The notes: a model not told the origin generated them from the sequence alone. DNA of 43,733 bases from Algoriphagus sp. (GCA_030729785.1 JANQWS010000066.1:21963-65695); one strand, 5' to 3'; shown: positions 7,813 through 16,937, counted from the stretch's first letter. Program-made: numbers and translations.

Positions 7813-8412
7813 TTAATTTCGCTTGTTAATTTCATCTCGAATCCGAGCTGCCTTTTCGTAGTCCTCGTCTAAGATTGCTTTATCTAGCAAGGTATTCAGT
7901 TTATCTAAACTAAAATCTTTCAACAAGTTTTCCTTAGGAGCTACCCCTCTACCACCTACAGATTTGGAAGATTTTTTAATAGTCTCCTCTTTTTCATCTT
8001 CTGTAAATTCTACTCCAGCCTCAGAAAGAACATTTTCTGAACAAAAAATTGGAGCTCCAAACCGAACAGCAATTGCAATTGCATCCGAAGGCCTACTATC
8101 AATTTCCACAAGTGCTTCCTCATTTTTGCTGTGAATCTGTGCATAAAATACACCTTCCTTCATTTCAGATATCACAATCTTTTCAACTTCAAACTTAAAA
8201 CTATCTGAAAAGGATTTAAATAAATCGTGGGTCATTGGCCGATTTGGAATAATTTTCTCAATTTCTATGGCTATAGCTTGCGCTTCAAACATACCAATGA
8301 CGATAGGAAGCCTACGTACTCCTTCCACCTCCCCCATCACTAGGGTAAAAGACCCAGACTGAGAGTGATTGGATGAAAGACCTAAAATTTCGAGTTCTAC
8401 CAATTTATCCAC
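7813..8412 (-). CDS. bifunctional nuclease (BFN, DUF151) domain protein with C-terminal UVR motif
   Basis: A 199-residue protein. Residues about 1-135 match the BFN/DUF151 family: MGEVEGVRRLPIVIG, then EAQAIAIE, and the conserved DSRPSDAIAIAVRFGAPIF. Residues about 165-199 form a UvrB/UvrC-type coiled motif (LDKAILDEDYEKAARIRDEI), as in many Bacteroidota members. In other bacteria the family is linked to nuclease or stress roles; the substrate here is unknown. Translation appears to begin at GTG 8412, only 5 bases after the etfA stop. The next in-frame ATG would remove about 25 conserved residues, so the GTG is favoured. Coupling to etfA is likely. Confidence 0.88.
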   Translation of the reverse strand: MDKLVELEILGLSSNHSQSGSFTLVMGEVEGVRRLPIVIGMFEAQAIAIEIEKIIPNRPMTHDLFKSFSDSFKFEVEKIVISEMKEGVFYAQIHSKNEEALVEIDSRPSDAIAIAVRFGAPIFCSENVLSEAGVEFTEDEKEETIKKSSKSVGGRGVAPKENLLKDFSLDKLNTLLDKAILDEDYEKAARIRDEINKRN

Positions 8413-8417
8413 AAAAT

Positions 8418-9386
8418 TTATTGTGCTGCTTTGAGTGCTGCTGTTAGTTGAGGAACTATTTCAAATGCATCTCCCACTATTCCATAATCTGCAGCCTTGA
8501 AAAAAGGTGCTTCAGGGTCTTTATTGATGACTACAATGCACTTGGAGGAATTAACCCCTGCAAGATGCTGAATAGCCCCAGAAATACCAATGGCAATATA
8601 CAAAGTTGGGGCAACTTTTACACCCGTTTGCCCCACGTGCTCATGATGCGGCCTCCAACCTATGTCTGAAACTGGTTTGGAACAACCTGTAGCAGCACCA
8701 AGTGTTTGTGCAAGATCCTCAATCATTCCCCAATTCTCAGGCCCCTTCATTCCTCTACCACCAGAAACCACAACATCTGCTTCAGGGAGCAATACTTCTC
8801 CTATTGTACGCTCGGTAGCAGTTATTTTTGAAGCAAAATCAGTGTCTGGAAGGGTCAGGTCAAAAACCTCTACCGGAGCCTTAGCCCCATCCACCTTTTG
8901 AGCTACTGCATTCTTTTTTATGGCTAAGATTTTTTTAGGCGTGGTCATCGTGGTATCTGCAAAGGCCTTGCCCGTATAAATACTTCTTTTGACCATAAAT
9001 CCACTTTCCAAACGGGGAAGTTCAACTACATTAGAAACAAGGCCAGCTTCCAATTTAATTGCAAGACGAGCTGCTACTGCATCTCCTAAAGAAGATTTTG
9101 CCAAAATCAAGGTGCTCGCTCCCACTGCATGAAATGCTTGTGCCACAGCAGTAGCATGCGCTTGAATCACACCTGCATTGAGTCGCTCATCTGTACTATG
9201 TAAGACTTTTGACGCTCCAGCTTCACCAACAGCAGCCAATTCTTGTTCCTCAACCGTTCCCAATGCTAAAGCTATTACAGCACCTTCTCCTGTTTTCTGC
9301 GCCAATGCAAAAGCATAAGAAACTGCTTCCAAACTAGTCTTTTTGATTTTTCCAGAAGCTTGCTCTATATATACTAAAATCGCCAT
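8418..9386 (-). CDS. etfA: electron-transfer flavoprotein alpha subunit
   Basis: A 322-residue FAD-binding subunit of the EtfAB heterodimer, which accepts electrons from acyl-CoA dehydrogenases and passes them to the quinone pool via ETF-quinone oxidoreductase. The C-terminal FAD domain shows the family signature: VVSGGRGMKGPENW (about 206-219), then HHEHVGQTGVKVAP and YIAIGISGAIQHLAG, with INKDPEAPFF after it. The N-terminal half is the ETF alpha/beta domain. The gene lies 35 bp downstream of etfB in the usual order. No acyl-CoA dehydrogenase is in the window, so the electron donor is encoded elsewhere. Confidence 0.96.
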   Translation of the reverse strand: MAILVYIEQASGKIKKTSLEAVSYAFALAQKTGEGAVIALALGTVEEQELAAVGEAGASKVLHSTDERLNAGVIQAHATAVAQAFHAVGASTLILAKSSLGDAVAARLAIKLEAGLVSNVVELPRLESGFMVKRSIYTGKAFADTTMTTPKKILAIKKNAVAQKVDGAKAPVEVFDLTLPDTDFASKITATERTIGEVLLPEADVVVSGGRGMKGPENWGMIEDLAQTLGAATGCSKPVSDIGWRPHHEHVGQTGVKVAPTLYIAIGISGAIQHLAGVNSSKCIVVINKDPEAPFFKAADYGIVGDAFEIVPQLTAALKAAQ

Positions 9387-9421
9387 ATTCTTTTGATTAA
9401 GAGTGAATTAAAAAAAATAAG

Positions 9422-10159
9422 TTAAAGTACTTTCGCTTCATTTTTCAACAAATGAACCAATTCGGCTACTTGGTCTTTGTCAACTAGTTTTACCGTACCT
9501 TTTGCTGGAGGCAATTGATAACTACTCGCCTCTGCTTGCGTAGCAAAACTTCCTGGCTCTACAACCACCAAAGGTTTGGTTCGAGCAGACATAATCCCTC
9601 GCATATTTGGAATTTTCCATTCAGCAATAGGCTCCTGGCAACCTGCTATTAATGGAAGTTGCGCTTCTAAATGTTCCTTTCCACCTTCAATTTCTCTTGC
9701 CATCTTTACTGTAGTCCCTTCCACCTCAAGCTTCATCACAGGAGAAAAAGAAGGAATACCCAGTAATTCCCCAACCATGCCGTGTACCATACCACCATTA
9801 AAATCTATGGATTCTCTACCCATTAAGATCAGATCGTATCCTCCCTCTTTGGCCACATGGGCAATTTGCTTAGCTACAAAAAAACTATCTTTAGGAAAAG
9901 AGTTGATACGAATTGCATCGTCTGCTCCTATAGCCAATGCTTTTCTCAATGTCGGCTCTGTTTCGACTTCGCCTACATTCAGTGCAGTTAATGATCCTCC
10001 AGTTTGATCTCGCAATTCCACTGCTCTAGCCAAAGCATAATCGTCATAGGGTCCAATGATAAACTGTACTCCTGTGGGGTCAAACTTGGAATTATTGTCA
10101 GTAAAATGAATCTTTGAAGTCGTATCGGGTACGTGGGTGATACAAACAAGAATCTTCAT
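9422..10159 (-). CDS. etfB: electron-transfer flavoprotein beta subunit
   Basis: A 245-residue AMP-binding partner of EtfA. It opens MKILVCITHVPDTTSKIHF, typical of the subunit, and has DDYALARAVELRDQTGG (about 39-55) and LILMGRESIDFNGGMVHGMVGELLG (about 110-134), the region that contacts AMP in known ETFs. Length is slightly under the roughly 250-255 usual for the subunit. It is the first gene of the etfB-etfA-BFN unit and diverges from the small TPR-like gene at 10233; the 73-bp gap must hold both promoters, but I see no perfect TAnnTTTG there. Confidence 0.96.
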   Translation of the reverse strand: MKILVCITHVPDTTSKIHFTDNNSKFDPTGVQFIIGPYDDYALARAVELRDQTGGSLTALNVGEVETEPTLRKALAIGADDAIRINSFPKDSFFVAKQIAHVAKEGGYDLILMGRESIDFNGGMVHGMVGELLGIPSFSPVMKLEVEGTTVKMAREIEGGKEHLEAQLPLIAGCQEPIAEWKIPNMRGIMSARTKPLVVVEPGSFATQAEASSYQLPPAKGTVKLVDKDQVAELVHLLKNEAKVL

Positions 10160-10232
10160 TGGTTTAGCGTTTGGTTATTTAGATTTATTTTGTGTGAAAT
10201 TAACAGGCTAGCTTTAATTAAAAAAACTATTC

Positions 10233-10565
10233 ATGCGCAATTTGGATCGAATCGAACTACTTAAAGGCTATTGCAAAGAGGAACCTGAAAATCCGTTCAA
10301 TTTTTATGCATTGGCCTTAGAATATCGAGAATTCGAAAAAGCTGAAGCCGCCAAATTATTCAATTATGTCGTAGGCAATTTTCCGAATTATCTTCCCGTA
10401 TTCTTTCCTGCTGCCCATTTTTTCTATGACGAGGGCGAACTACAAAAAGCAAAAAAACTTTTTGAATCAGGTATTGCCCTTGCACTCCTCTTAAAAGACG
10501 AAAAAGCAAAAAAAGAGTTGGCAAATGCATACCAAAACTTTTTATTGGACACAGAAGAAGTGTAA
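10233..10565 (+). CDS. small TPR-like protein
   Basis: A 110-residue soluble protein, almost entirely predicted helix. Residues about 20-40 (PENPFNFYALALEYREF) and 50-90 (YFPVF-like segment, then DEGELQKAKKLFESGIALALLLKDEKAKKEL) have the spacing of small and aromatic residues found in tetratricopeptide repeats, giving perhaps two to three degenerate units. TPR proteins bind other proteins. There is no signal peptide or membrane segment. Partner and function are unknown. The gene stands alone, divergent from etfB and convergent with the quinone-oxidoreductase gene 15 bp away. Confidence 0.75.
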   Translation: MRNLDRIELLKGYCKEEPENPFNFYALALEYREFEKAEAAKLFNYVVGNFPNYLPVFFPAAHFFYDEGELQKAKKLFESGIALALLLKDEKAKKELANAYQNFLLDTEEV

Positions 10566-10580
10566 ATACCCCCTGATTAC

Positions 10581-11579
10581 CTAAGGCACCAAGACTATTT
10601 TTCCAAATTGCCTGCCCTCCTTCATCCGATCAAAGGCTTCCACTGCTTGCTCAAGCGGGAATACCTGATCCAATATCGGTTTAAGTTGGTGTTTTTTTAC
10701 CAGTTGAAGCATTTGTAAAAAATTGGCATCGCTACCCATGGTCGTCCCAATTAATTGAAGTTGATTCCAAAATAATTTCCGTGCTTCCAACTGACCCGGA
10801 TTGCCACGGGTGGCACCATAAAAAACGAGACGAGCACCTGGATTACATACATCCATTAAATGAGTAAGGGTATCCCCTGCTGCCCCATCGATGACCAAGT
10901 CTATACCTCCAGTTTGCTGAAGTGCCTGGGTACTCCAATTCGCATCGGTGTAATTGAAGCCTGCAGAAGCCCCTTGGGCGATAGCCTGGGATATTTTTTC
11001 GGGAGCACTACTACTGACAAACACCTTCGCACCTAAGGCTAAGGCAAATTGGGCAACAAATTGGGCAACTCCTCCTCCAATACCCGTTACCAACACCTGA
11101 TCTCCCGCTTGCACCTGGCCTTTCACCACCAAAGCACGGTAGGCAGTTAGTCCTGCTAAAGGAAGAGCCGCGGCTTCCTCCCAACTCAACTGGTTTGGCT
11201 TCGGATGAATTCGATCTGCAGGCACTGTGATGAATTCTGCCAAAGTTCCCTGGCTAGGCATACCCAAAATTTCAAATTCCTTGGACTGTGCCTTTTCATT
11301 GATCCCCCAATTTTTAGCTGGATTAATTAGTACCTCTTCTCCAATCAAAGATGGGTCTACCCCAGCACCAACTTCTACCACAATCCCAGCCCCATCCGAA
11401 CCCAAAATGACTCCATCCTTTAAGTTGGGATACAAGCCCTTTCTGCACCATTCATCCCGATGGTTGAGGGCTGCCGCCTTTATTCTAATAAGTACCTCCC
11501 CAGGCCCACATACTGGTTGTGGCAGCTCCAATAGCTGAATTTTAGAAGGAGAATTTCGTTGAAGTACAATCCCTTTCAT
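10581..11579 (-). CDS. zinc-free MDR-superfamily oxidoreductase (quinone oxidoreductase-like)
   Basis: A 332-residue NAD(P)H-dependent oxidoreductase of the medium-chain dehydrogenase/reductase superfamily. The GroES-like N-terminal domain reads GEVLIRIKAAALNHRDEWCRKG. The nucleotide-binding Rossmann loop is GIGGGVAQFVAQ (about 166-177). Where zinc alcohol dehydrogenases have the GHE motif, this protein has GSDGAG (about 60-65), so the catalytic zinc site is missing and a quinone- or enone-reductase-type activity is more likely than alcohol oxidation. The substrate is unknown. The gene follows dnaB by 9 bp on the same strand, so it could be read from the dnaB promoter. Confidence 0.88.
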   Translation of the reverse strand: MKGIVLQRNSPSKIQLLELPQPVCGPGEVLIRIKAAALNHRDEWCRKGLYPNLKDGVILGSDGAGIVVEVGAGVDPSLIGEEVLINPAKNWGINEKAQSKEFEILGMPSQGTLAEFITVPADRIHPKPNQLSWEEAAALPLAGLTAYRALVVKGQVQAGDQVLVTGIGGGVAQFVAQFALALGAKVFVSSSAPEKISQAIAQGASAGFNYTDANWSTQALQQTGGIDLVIDGAAGDTLTHLMDVCNPGARLVFYGATRGNPGQLEARKLFWNQLQLIGTTMGSDANFLQMLQLVKKHQLKPILDQVFPLEQAVEAFDRMKEGRQFGKIVLVP

Positions 11580-11588
11580 CGAACTCGC

Positions 11589-13172
11589 TTAGAAAGGAGC
11601 GGGCTCATCGCCCCCTGAAAATGCACTTTCAATATCTCCTTCATTTGCTTTGCTAGTTCGCATAAGCGTTTGGTCGGTATCAAAGCCACTTACTCCTGAT
11701 GCCCCAGAAGTAAACTTTCGAGAATACCCAATTTCAGACGATTGGGAGGATGGAAAACCCATACCACCATCCAAATCGGTAAACTTGGTGTAGCGTCCGA
11801 TAAATCGGAGCTTGATATTTTCTAGCGATCCATTTCTATGCTTTGCAATAATCACTTCTCCTACACCAGCAGTAGAAGCACCCCCCTCATCTTCGGTGAT
11901 TCCGTAATATTCAGGCCGGTATAGGAACATAACCATATCCGCATCTTGCTCGATAGCACCAGATTCTCTAAGATCGGAAAGTTGTGGACGCTTGTCTCCA
12001 CCACGGGTTTCTACTGCCCGAGATAGCTGGGACAAGGCAATCACTGGTATACTTAATTCTTTAGCAATCTTTTTCAAGGCCCTAGAAATACTGGCAATTT
12101 CTTGTTCCCTATTTCCTCCAAAACCACCTTTAGAATCTCCTGACATCAACTGCAAGTAATCCACGACCACCATCTGTATGTCGTGTTGTGCTTTTAACTT
12201 TCTACACTTCGCACGCAATTCCAAAATAGAAAGTGCCGGTGTATCATCTACAAATAAAGGAGCTTTAGATAATTTGGCTGTTTTATGAACAAGCTGAGCC
12301 CATTCATGATCAGCCAAGGATCCTTTTTTGATTTTCTCTGAATCCAACTCTGCTTCTGAAGAGATCAAACGATTAACCAATTGCACGGAGGACATTTCCA
12401 AGGAGAAAATAGCCACAGGACGATTATGATCTACAGCAGCATTCCGCAACACCGATAGCACAAAGGCTGTTTTGCCCATTGCTGGACGCGCAGCGATAAT
12501 CACCAAGTCAGATTTTTGCCAACCCGAGGTTACTCGATCCAAGGCAGTAAAACCAGATGGAACACCAGTAAGTCCATCTTTTTGATTTTTTCTAGCCTCT
12601 AATTCGGTTATTGCCTCCCGCATGATTGAACTCATGCTTGAGTAATTTTTTCGAATATTCTTTTCAGAGATTTCAAAAAGAGATTGCTCCATCGCATCTA
12701 ATAATTCAAAAACATCAGTGGTTTCTTCAAAAGCATCTTTTTGGATGGTCGAAGAGATACGAATCAACTCTCGTTTGATAGATTGCTCAGTAATGATACG
12801 GGCGTGGAATTCTATGTTAGCAGCAGAAGCTACTTTTGATGTCAATTCAGTAATGTAAAATGCTCCTCCAGCCACTTCTAAAGCCCCGTTTTTACGAAGT
12901 TGTGTAGTCACTGTCAACAAGTCGATGGGCATACTTTCGGTAAATAAATCCAGAATAGCCTGGAATATTACTTTATGTGATTCCTTGTAAAAACTCTCCA
13001 CTTTCAAAATATCAATGACCGAAGTCAAGGCGTCTTTTTCAAGCATCAAGGCGCCTAATACGGCTTCTTCAAGTTCGATTGCTTGCGGAGGCACTTTACC
13101 TAAAAAGTTCGTAGGATTATCAAAATTAGGCTTTTTACGGTAGCGACCAGTGGGTGAGGTAGGATCAGTCAT
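11589..13172 (-). CDS. dnaB: replicative DNA helicase DnaB
   Basis: A 527-residue hexameric 5'-3' helicase that unwinds DNA at the replication fork and recruits primase. The N-terminal DnaB domain (about 30-130) includes PPQAIELEEAVLGALM. The RecA-like C-terminal domain shows Walker A ARPAMGKTA (228-236), Walker B VVVDYLQLM (335-343), the SQLSR motif (381-385) and the arginine-finger region LRESGAIEQDAD. The segments are contiguous, so there is no intein. The C-terminal 60 residues are a low-complexity Ser/Gly tail longer than in E. coli DnaB (471 residues). A TAAATTTG promoter element lies 4 bases before the ATG, implying a leaderless or nearly leaderless message. Confidence 0.98.
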   Translation of the reverse strand: MTDPTSPTGRYRKKPNFDNPTNFLGKVPPQAIELEEAVLGALMLEKDALTSVIDILKVESFYKESHKVIFQAILDLFTESMPIDLLTVTTQLRKNGALEVAGGAFYITELTSKVASAANIEFHARIITEQSIKRELIRISSTIQKDAFEETTDVFELLDAMEQSLFEISEKNIRKNYSSMSSIMREAITELEARKNQKDGLTGVPSGFTALDRVTSGWQKSDLVIIAARPAMGKTAFVLSVLRNAAVDHNRPVAIFSLEMSSVQLVNRLISSEAELDSEKIKKGSLADHEWAQLVHKTAKLSKAPLFVDDTPALSILELRAKCRKLKAQHDIQMVVVDYLQLMSGDSKGGFGGNREQEIASISRALKKIAKELSIPVIALSQLSRAVETRGGDKRPQLSDLRESGAIEQDADMVMFLYRPEYYGITEDEGGASTAGVGEVIIAKHRNGSLENIKLRFIGRYTKFTDLDGGMGFPSSQSSEIGYSRKFTSGASGVSGFDTDQTLMRTSKANEGDIESAFSGGDEPAPF

Positions 13173-13176
13173 AGTC

Positions 13177-13184
13177 CAAATTTA
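13177..13184 (-). promoter_or_regulatory. -7 promoter element of dnaB, 4 bases before the start codon
   Basis: On the minus strand TAAATTTG is a perfect TAnnTTTG element, followed by GACT and the dnaB ATG (13172). Transcription would start at or next to the ATG. No clear TTTG -33 element is present at the ideal distance. Confidence 0.4.
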
Positions 13185-13376
13185 CCAGCTAGTGGCCAAG
13201 AGTTTTAAACAATTTTTCCCAAAGTTATCAACAGGCCCAAGGAGCAATCTTATGGAAATCCAAAAACCACCCCCCTTGCATCTGCCGGGCCTTTTAAAAA
13301 ACGCGTAACCAATCCAATTCGGTATCAATTCGGAAAACAATTCTTTCTTGAAACATGCGCTGCAAGGTTTTTTACC

Positions 13377-13384
13377 TAAGTTTG
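13377..13384 (+). promoter_or_regulatory. -7 promoter element of mpl
   Basis: TAAGTTTG, a perfect TAnnTTTG match, ends 28 bases before the mpl ATG at 13413. A TTG about 16 bases upstream (13358-13360) may be a -33 element at short spacing. Confidence 0.4.
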
Positions 13385-13412
13385 AATAAATAAAAAGAAG
13401 GATTTTACGTTT

Positions 13413-14786
13413 ATGAAACAGTACCATTTCATTGCTATCGGAGGCGCAGTCATGCACAATCTTGCGCTGGCACTTTTGGAAAAAGGATACCAAGTCACTG
13501 GTAGCGACGATGAAATCTACGAACCATCCAAAACTCGTCTTCAAAATGCAGGAATCCTTCCCGATTCCCAAGGTTGGTTTCCAGAAAAAATCCATACCCA
13601 ACTAGACGGTATCTTGCTGGGTATGCATGCCCGAATTGACAATCCAGAATTAATTCGTGCCCAAGAATTAGGCATTCCCGTATATTCTTTTCCAGAGTTC
13701 ATTTTTAATCAAAGCCAGAATAAGAAAAGAGTAGTCATTGCCGGCAGCCATGGCAAAACCTCCATTACCTCCATGATTTTACATGTCTTAAAGGACCAAG
13801 GCATGGACTTTGATTACTTGGTCGGCGCACAAATCGAAGGCTTTGACTTAATGGTTCGACTCTCGGATGCCCCCATCATCGTCATTGAAGGGGATGAATA
13901 CCTTACCTCACCACTAGATCGTACTCCCAAGTTTTTTCATTACCAGCACGATATTCTTCTCGTGAGCGGCATTGCTTGGGATCATTTCAATGTGTTTCCA
14001 GATTTTGAGGATTACAAAAATCAGTTTGCTATGCTCATGAATCGAACCCCTACTACTGGCAGCCTGATCTACTGCAGTGCTGATCCATTGGTCAAGGAAG
14101 CAGCAGAAAAGTCTCCCTGCCTTGGAGAAAAAATTGGGTACCAAGCCCACCCTTCCCAAATTACGGATGGAAAAACAAGCCTAATCACTCCAAAGGGAGA
14201 AGTAGAAATTGGGATTTTCGGTGAGCACAACCTTCAAAATCTACAAGGCGCTCTTCATATTTGCGAGGCATTAGGGCTTTCAAGGGAAAAATTTTATGCC
14301 TCTATTCAAAATTTCAAAGGAGCTGCTAAGCGTCAAGAAATCCTCGTACAACACGATTCAGGAGTTTTATTCCGGGATTTTGCCCATGCGCCCTCCAAAC
14401 TGAAGGCCACCGTGAACGCGGTAAAAAATCAATTTCCAAAACGCAGATTGCTCGCCGTACAAGAACTTCATACCTACTCTTCTCTCAACAAAGCCTTTCT
14501 ACCCAACTACGCACATAGCATGGAACTAGCAGATACTGCAGTGATCTACTTGAACCCGCATGCGGTGGCCTTAAAAAAATTGGAACTGATGTCTGAAGAA
14601 ATGCTCCGGGAAGGATTTCAACGAAAAGACCTGATTCTTTTTACAGATAGTACCACCTTAAGCGAATTCTTGCTGTCTGAAGACTATGTCGATACCAACC
14701 TCCTACTCATGAGTTCGGGAAATTACGATAACTTAGACCTTGAACCCCTAAAACACAAATTTCTTTCCTATGCAACTCAACCTTAA
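13413..14786 (+). CDS. mpl: murein peptide ligase Mpl (UDP-MurNAc : tripeptide ligase)
   Basis: A 457-residue Mur-ligase-family enzyme of peptidoglycan recycling that reattaches recovered L-Ala-gamma-D-Glu-mDap to UDP-N-acetylmuramate with ATP. The MurC-like Rossmann N-terminus reads HFIAIGGAVMHNLALALLEKGYQVTGSD. The ATP loop is GSHGKTS (111-117). The middle domain has DAPIIVIEGDEYLTSP and GIAWDHFNVFPDFEDY; the C-terminal domain has DFAHAPSKLKATVNA. The GxAM-HNLA form of the first motif and the GDEY segment distinguish Mpl from MurC (which has GIGG-SG and HHTE-type motifs). Length fits Mpl (about 450). Its last 17 bases overlap the next gene. Confidence 0.92.
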   Translation: MKQYHFIAIGGAVMHNLALALLEKGYQVTGSDDEIYEPSKTRLQNAGILPDSQGWFPEKIHTQLDGILLGMHARIDNPELIRAQELGIPVYSFPEFIFNQSQNKKRVVIAGSHGKTSITSMILHVLKDQGMDFDYLVGAQIEGFDLMVRLSDAPIIVIEGDEYLTSPLDRTPKFFHYQHDILLVSGIAWDHFNVFPDFEDYKNQFAMLMNRTPTTGSLIYCSADPLVKEAAEKSPCLGEKIGYQAHPSQITDGKTSLITPKGEVEIGIFGEHNLQNLQGALHICEALGLSREKFYASIQNFKGAAKRQEILVQHDSGVLFRDFAHAPSKLKATVNAVKNQFPKRRLLAVQELHTYSSLNKAFLPNYAHSMELADTAVIYLNPHAVALKKLELMSEEMLREGFQRKDLILFTDSTTLSEFLLSEDYVDTNLLLMSSGNYDNLDLEPLKHKFLSYATQP

Positions 14787-15576
14787 AAATTCCATTGCAT
14801 TTTTTGACTTAGAGGCAACGGGCACCAATGTTTCTACCGATCGAATTGTGGAAATTTCGATTGTCAAGCTGAATCCTGACGGAGGCCAACAAATCTATAC
14901 GCGTCGTGTAAATCCAGGGGTTCCCATTCCACTAGAAGCTTCCCTCATCCATGGATTGTACGATAAAGACCTCAAAAATGAGCCCTTTTTCAAAGACTTG
15001 GCGCAAGAAGTGTTTCAATTTATAGGGTTGTCGGATTTGGCAGGATTCAATGTACTGAAGTACGACATTCCCTTGCTGGTAGAGGAATTTCTGCGCTCTG
15101 GGATCGACTTCGACTTAGATAAGCGCAACTTATTGGATGCACAAAAGATCTTCCACCTGATGGAAAAAAGAAATCTAAGTGCGGCTTACAAGTTCTATTG
15201 CGGGAAGAAACTCGAAAATGCCCACAGTGCAGAGGCGGATACCTTGGCTACAGTAGATGTATTTCGCGCGCAAATCGAACGTTACCTGGGGGAATCTGTA
15301 GAAGACTTGCAGGGTAATAAATTAGGAGTTTTTGAAAATGACATGAAAAAAATCCATGCCTTGGTGAATGAACGAATGGTCGACTTGGCTGGCCGTTTTG
15401 TTTTCAACTCTCAAGGACAGGAGATCTTCAATTTTGGTAAGCATAAGGGAAAAACCATTGAGCAGGCGCTCAAAGAAGAACCCGGCTATTACGAATGGAT
15501 GATGAGAGGAGATTTTCCACTAGACACGAAACGAAAACTCACCCAAATCAAATTACGAGGGTTCAATGCCCGTTAA
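14770..15576 (+). CDS. DnaQ-like DEDDh 3'-5' exonuclease with C-terminal DUF3820-like tail
   Basis: A 268-residue protein. The exonuclease domain (about 8-175) shows Exo I FFDLEATGTN (Asp and Glu), Exo II in FNVLKYDIPLL (Asp) and Exo III HSAEADTLATVDVF (His and Asp), the DEDDh set. The last 50 residues (FNFGKHKGKTIEQAL, then YYEWMMRGDFPLDTK) match the small DUF3820-type module that often follows such exonucleases. It may proofread, degrade RNA or act in repair; there is no polymerase gene nearby to decide. The ATG lies inside the end of mpl (17-bp overlap), suggesting coupled translation, though the two functions are not obviously linked. Confidence 0.9.
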   Translation: MQLNLKNSIAFFDLEATGTNVSTDRIVEISIVKLNPDGGQQIYTRRVNPGVPIPLEASLIHGLYDKDLKNEPFFKDLAQEVFQFIGLSDLAGFNVLKYDIPLLVEEFLRSGIDFDLDKRNLLDAQKIFHLMEKRNLSAAYKFYCGKKLENAHSAEADTLATVDVFRAQIERYLGESVEDLQGNKLGVFENDMKKIHALVNERMVDLAGRFVFNSQGQEIFNFGKHKGKTIEQALKEEPGYYEWMMRGDFPLDTKRKLTQIKLRGFNAR

Positions 15577-15608
15577 AAAAAATAGGATTCTGCTTTAAAA
15601 TTACACCT

Positions 15609-16106
15609 ATGTCAACACTCCCCCCCCTTTCTCCTGCGGCGCTTTCCTACCAAAAAAGGATGTTAAACCCTTTTATTTTTTGGTTTGCCATGCTCTTAAA
15701 ATTACCTACAGCCGTGTTTTGGAGATTAAAGATGGTTCATCTTGATGGGCAGAAGTGTTTGGTGAGTATCCCCTATTTTTGGAGAAGTCAAAACCCATTC
15801 AAATCCATCTATTTTGCAGCGCTAGCAGGTGCTGCCGAACTCAGTACAGGTGCATTATGCCAACTGGCTCTAGCAGGAAAAGGATCCTTTAGCATGCTCG
15901 TTGTAGATTTTCGGGCGGAATACAGTAAAAAAGCGAATACAAAGATTCTATTTACCTGTGAGCAAGGGGCAGAATTGTTTAGCCTAATCGATTGCCTAAA
16001 TCCTGGAGAAACCAATCAATTGACCCTACTTTCCATTGGAAAAAACAAGGCCGGAGAAGAAGTTGCTCGCTTTTTTATTACTTGGTCCTTCAAGCGGAAA
16101 AATTAA
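15609..16106 (+). CDS. DUF4442 (hotdog-fold thioesterase-like) protein
   Basis: A 165-residue protein if started at ATG 15609. The open frame extends 38 codons further upstream, but that part overlaps the exonuclease gene in another frame and is unlike the family. Visible features are an N-terminal RMLNPFIFWFAMLLKLPTAVFW segment, then FKSIYFAALAGAAELSTGAL, which resembles the central helix of hotdog-fold proteins, and late beta-strands SFSMLVVDFRAEYSKKA. The DUF4442 family is assigned as thioesterase-like by fold; no substrate is known. The stop codon overlaps the stop of the convergent next gene by three bases. Confidence 0.8.
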   Translation: MSTLPPLSPAALSYQKRMLNPFIFWFAMLLKLPTAVFWRLKMVHLDGQKCLVSIPYFWRSQNPFKSIYFAALAGAAELSTGALCQLALAGKGSFSMLVVDFRAEYSKKANTKILFTCEQGAELFSLIDCLNPGETNQLTLLSIGKNKAGEEVARFFITWSFKRKN

Positions 16107-16834
16107 TCTTCAGGATGAGCTTCCAATCTAAAAAAGGTAACCAAGGCTTCTTGAACACGTGCTTTCGGCCAATCCAGGAATTCATGAGAAGCATGAAATA
16201 CATTGAATCGGAGGATTAGATCATCCCATTGCTTCCGATCCAATTGATAGGAATCCATCAGGGAGGTGCGTAGCGAATCCGAATCAATTACCTCGAGGTA
16301 TCCTTGTCGCCGCTTTTCCCATTCCATTCGCTTTTCATAGGCTCGGAGTTGCCTATTTCGCTTCGTAAAGTAGCTGATTGGGCCATAAATGGCGAATCCA
16401 GGATTCGGTGATGTAGAGTCAATACCCATCCCCACCTGCTGGCTCAAGCGAGTCTCCTCTACCGTCGACTCTTCTACCAAAATCAATTTACCATCCTTAA
16501 ATCGAAAACTGTAAGGTTCGGCCTTCACTTGAAAGGTAGGCAGCAAGCGCGCCCGATCCTGTAATTCAATAAATAGAAAATAGTCGGAGGCGGCTACCCA
16601 TTTTTTCTCCAAAAAACCAGGAAAATTAAAGACCAACGTGTCCCCCATGAGGGAGGAAATGGAAAAATAACCCCGAGCATTGGTTTTGGCTTCTTCGCCT
16701 TTTCCATTGGTCACGACCACCCCTTCTAAGTATTTCTTATCCCAAGCATCGACCACATTGCCTGAATAGCGGCCTTGCGCCCAAAGGTTGACCAGCCCAA
16801 AGAAAAAGAAGACGAATAGAAAGCAATACTTCAT
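16103..16834 (-). CDS. exported protein with carboxypeptidase-regulatory-like domain
   Basis: A 243-residue protein with a signal peptide ending LWAQ (residue 20). Residues about 21-95 form a CarboxypepD_reg-like beta-sandwich: YSGNVVDAWDKKYLEGVVVTN, then TNARGYFSISSLMGDTLVFNFPGF, the pattern that starts many Bacteroidota surface proteins. The remaining 150 residues are charged and partly helical (for example RAYEKRMEWEKRRQGYLE) and I do not recognise them. It is probably an envelope protein. It stands alone between convergent DUF4442 and divergent gluQ. Confidence 0.78.
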   Translation of the reverse strand: MKYCFLFVFFFFGLVNLWAQGRYSGNVVDAWDKKYLEGVVVTNGKGEEAKTNARGYFSISSLMGDTLVFNFPGFLEKKWVAASDYFLFIELQDRARLLPTFQVKAEPYSFRFKDGKLILVEESTVEETRLSQQVGMGIDSTSPNPGFAIYGPISYFTKRNRQLRAYEKRMEWEKRRQGYLEVIDSDSLRTSLMDSYQLDRKQWDDLILRFNVFHASHEFLDWPKARVQEALVTFFRLEAHPED

Positions 16835-16937
16835 AATTGCCTAAAAGTAGGCAGTCCCAAGAAGTCGAAAAATGTTTTCCTGTTAAAGAACTTTAATTCT
16901 GCACCTAATTGTACTCTGACCACTTCCGGGAATCTCT

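Noticed and set aside
9576..10007. 143-codon open frame antisense to etfB
   Set aside because: A shadow of the etfB coding strand; Ser/Pro/Ile-rich composition is typical of the antisense frame.
11589..13172. Possible intein in dnaB, which is a common insertion site
   Set aside because: Walker A, Walker B and the following motifs are contiguous with normal spacing; length is explained by the C-terminal tail.
13225..13233. TTATCAACA, one mismatch from a DnaA box, next to dnaB
   Set aside because: A single imperfect site with no cluster, no AT-rich unwinding stretch and no dnaA or dnaN nearby does not support an origin.
13182..13601. 139-codon open frame on the minus strand upstream of dnaB
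   Set aside because: It overlaps the start of mpl on the opposite strand, has an unusual Cys/Lys/Phe-rich composition and matches nothing; mpl is far better supported.
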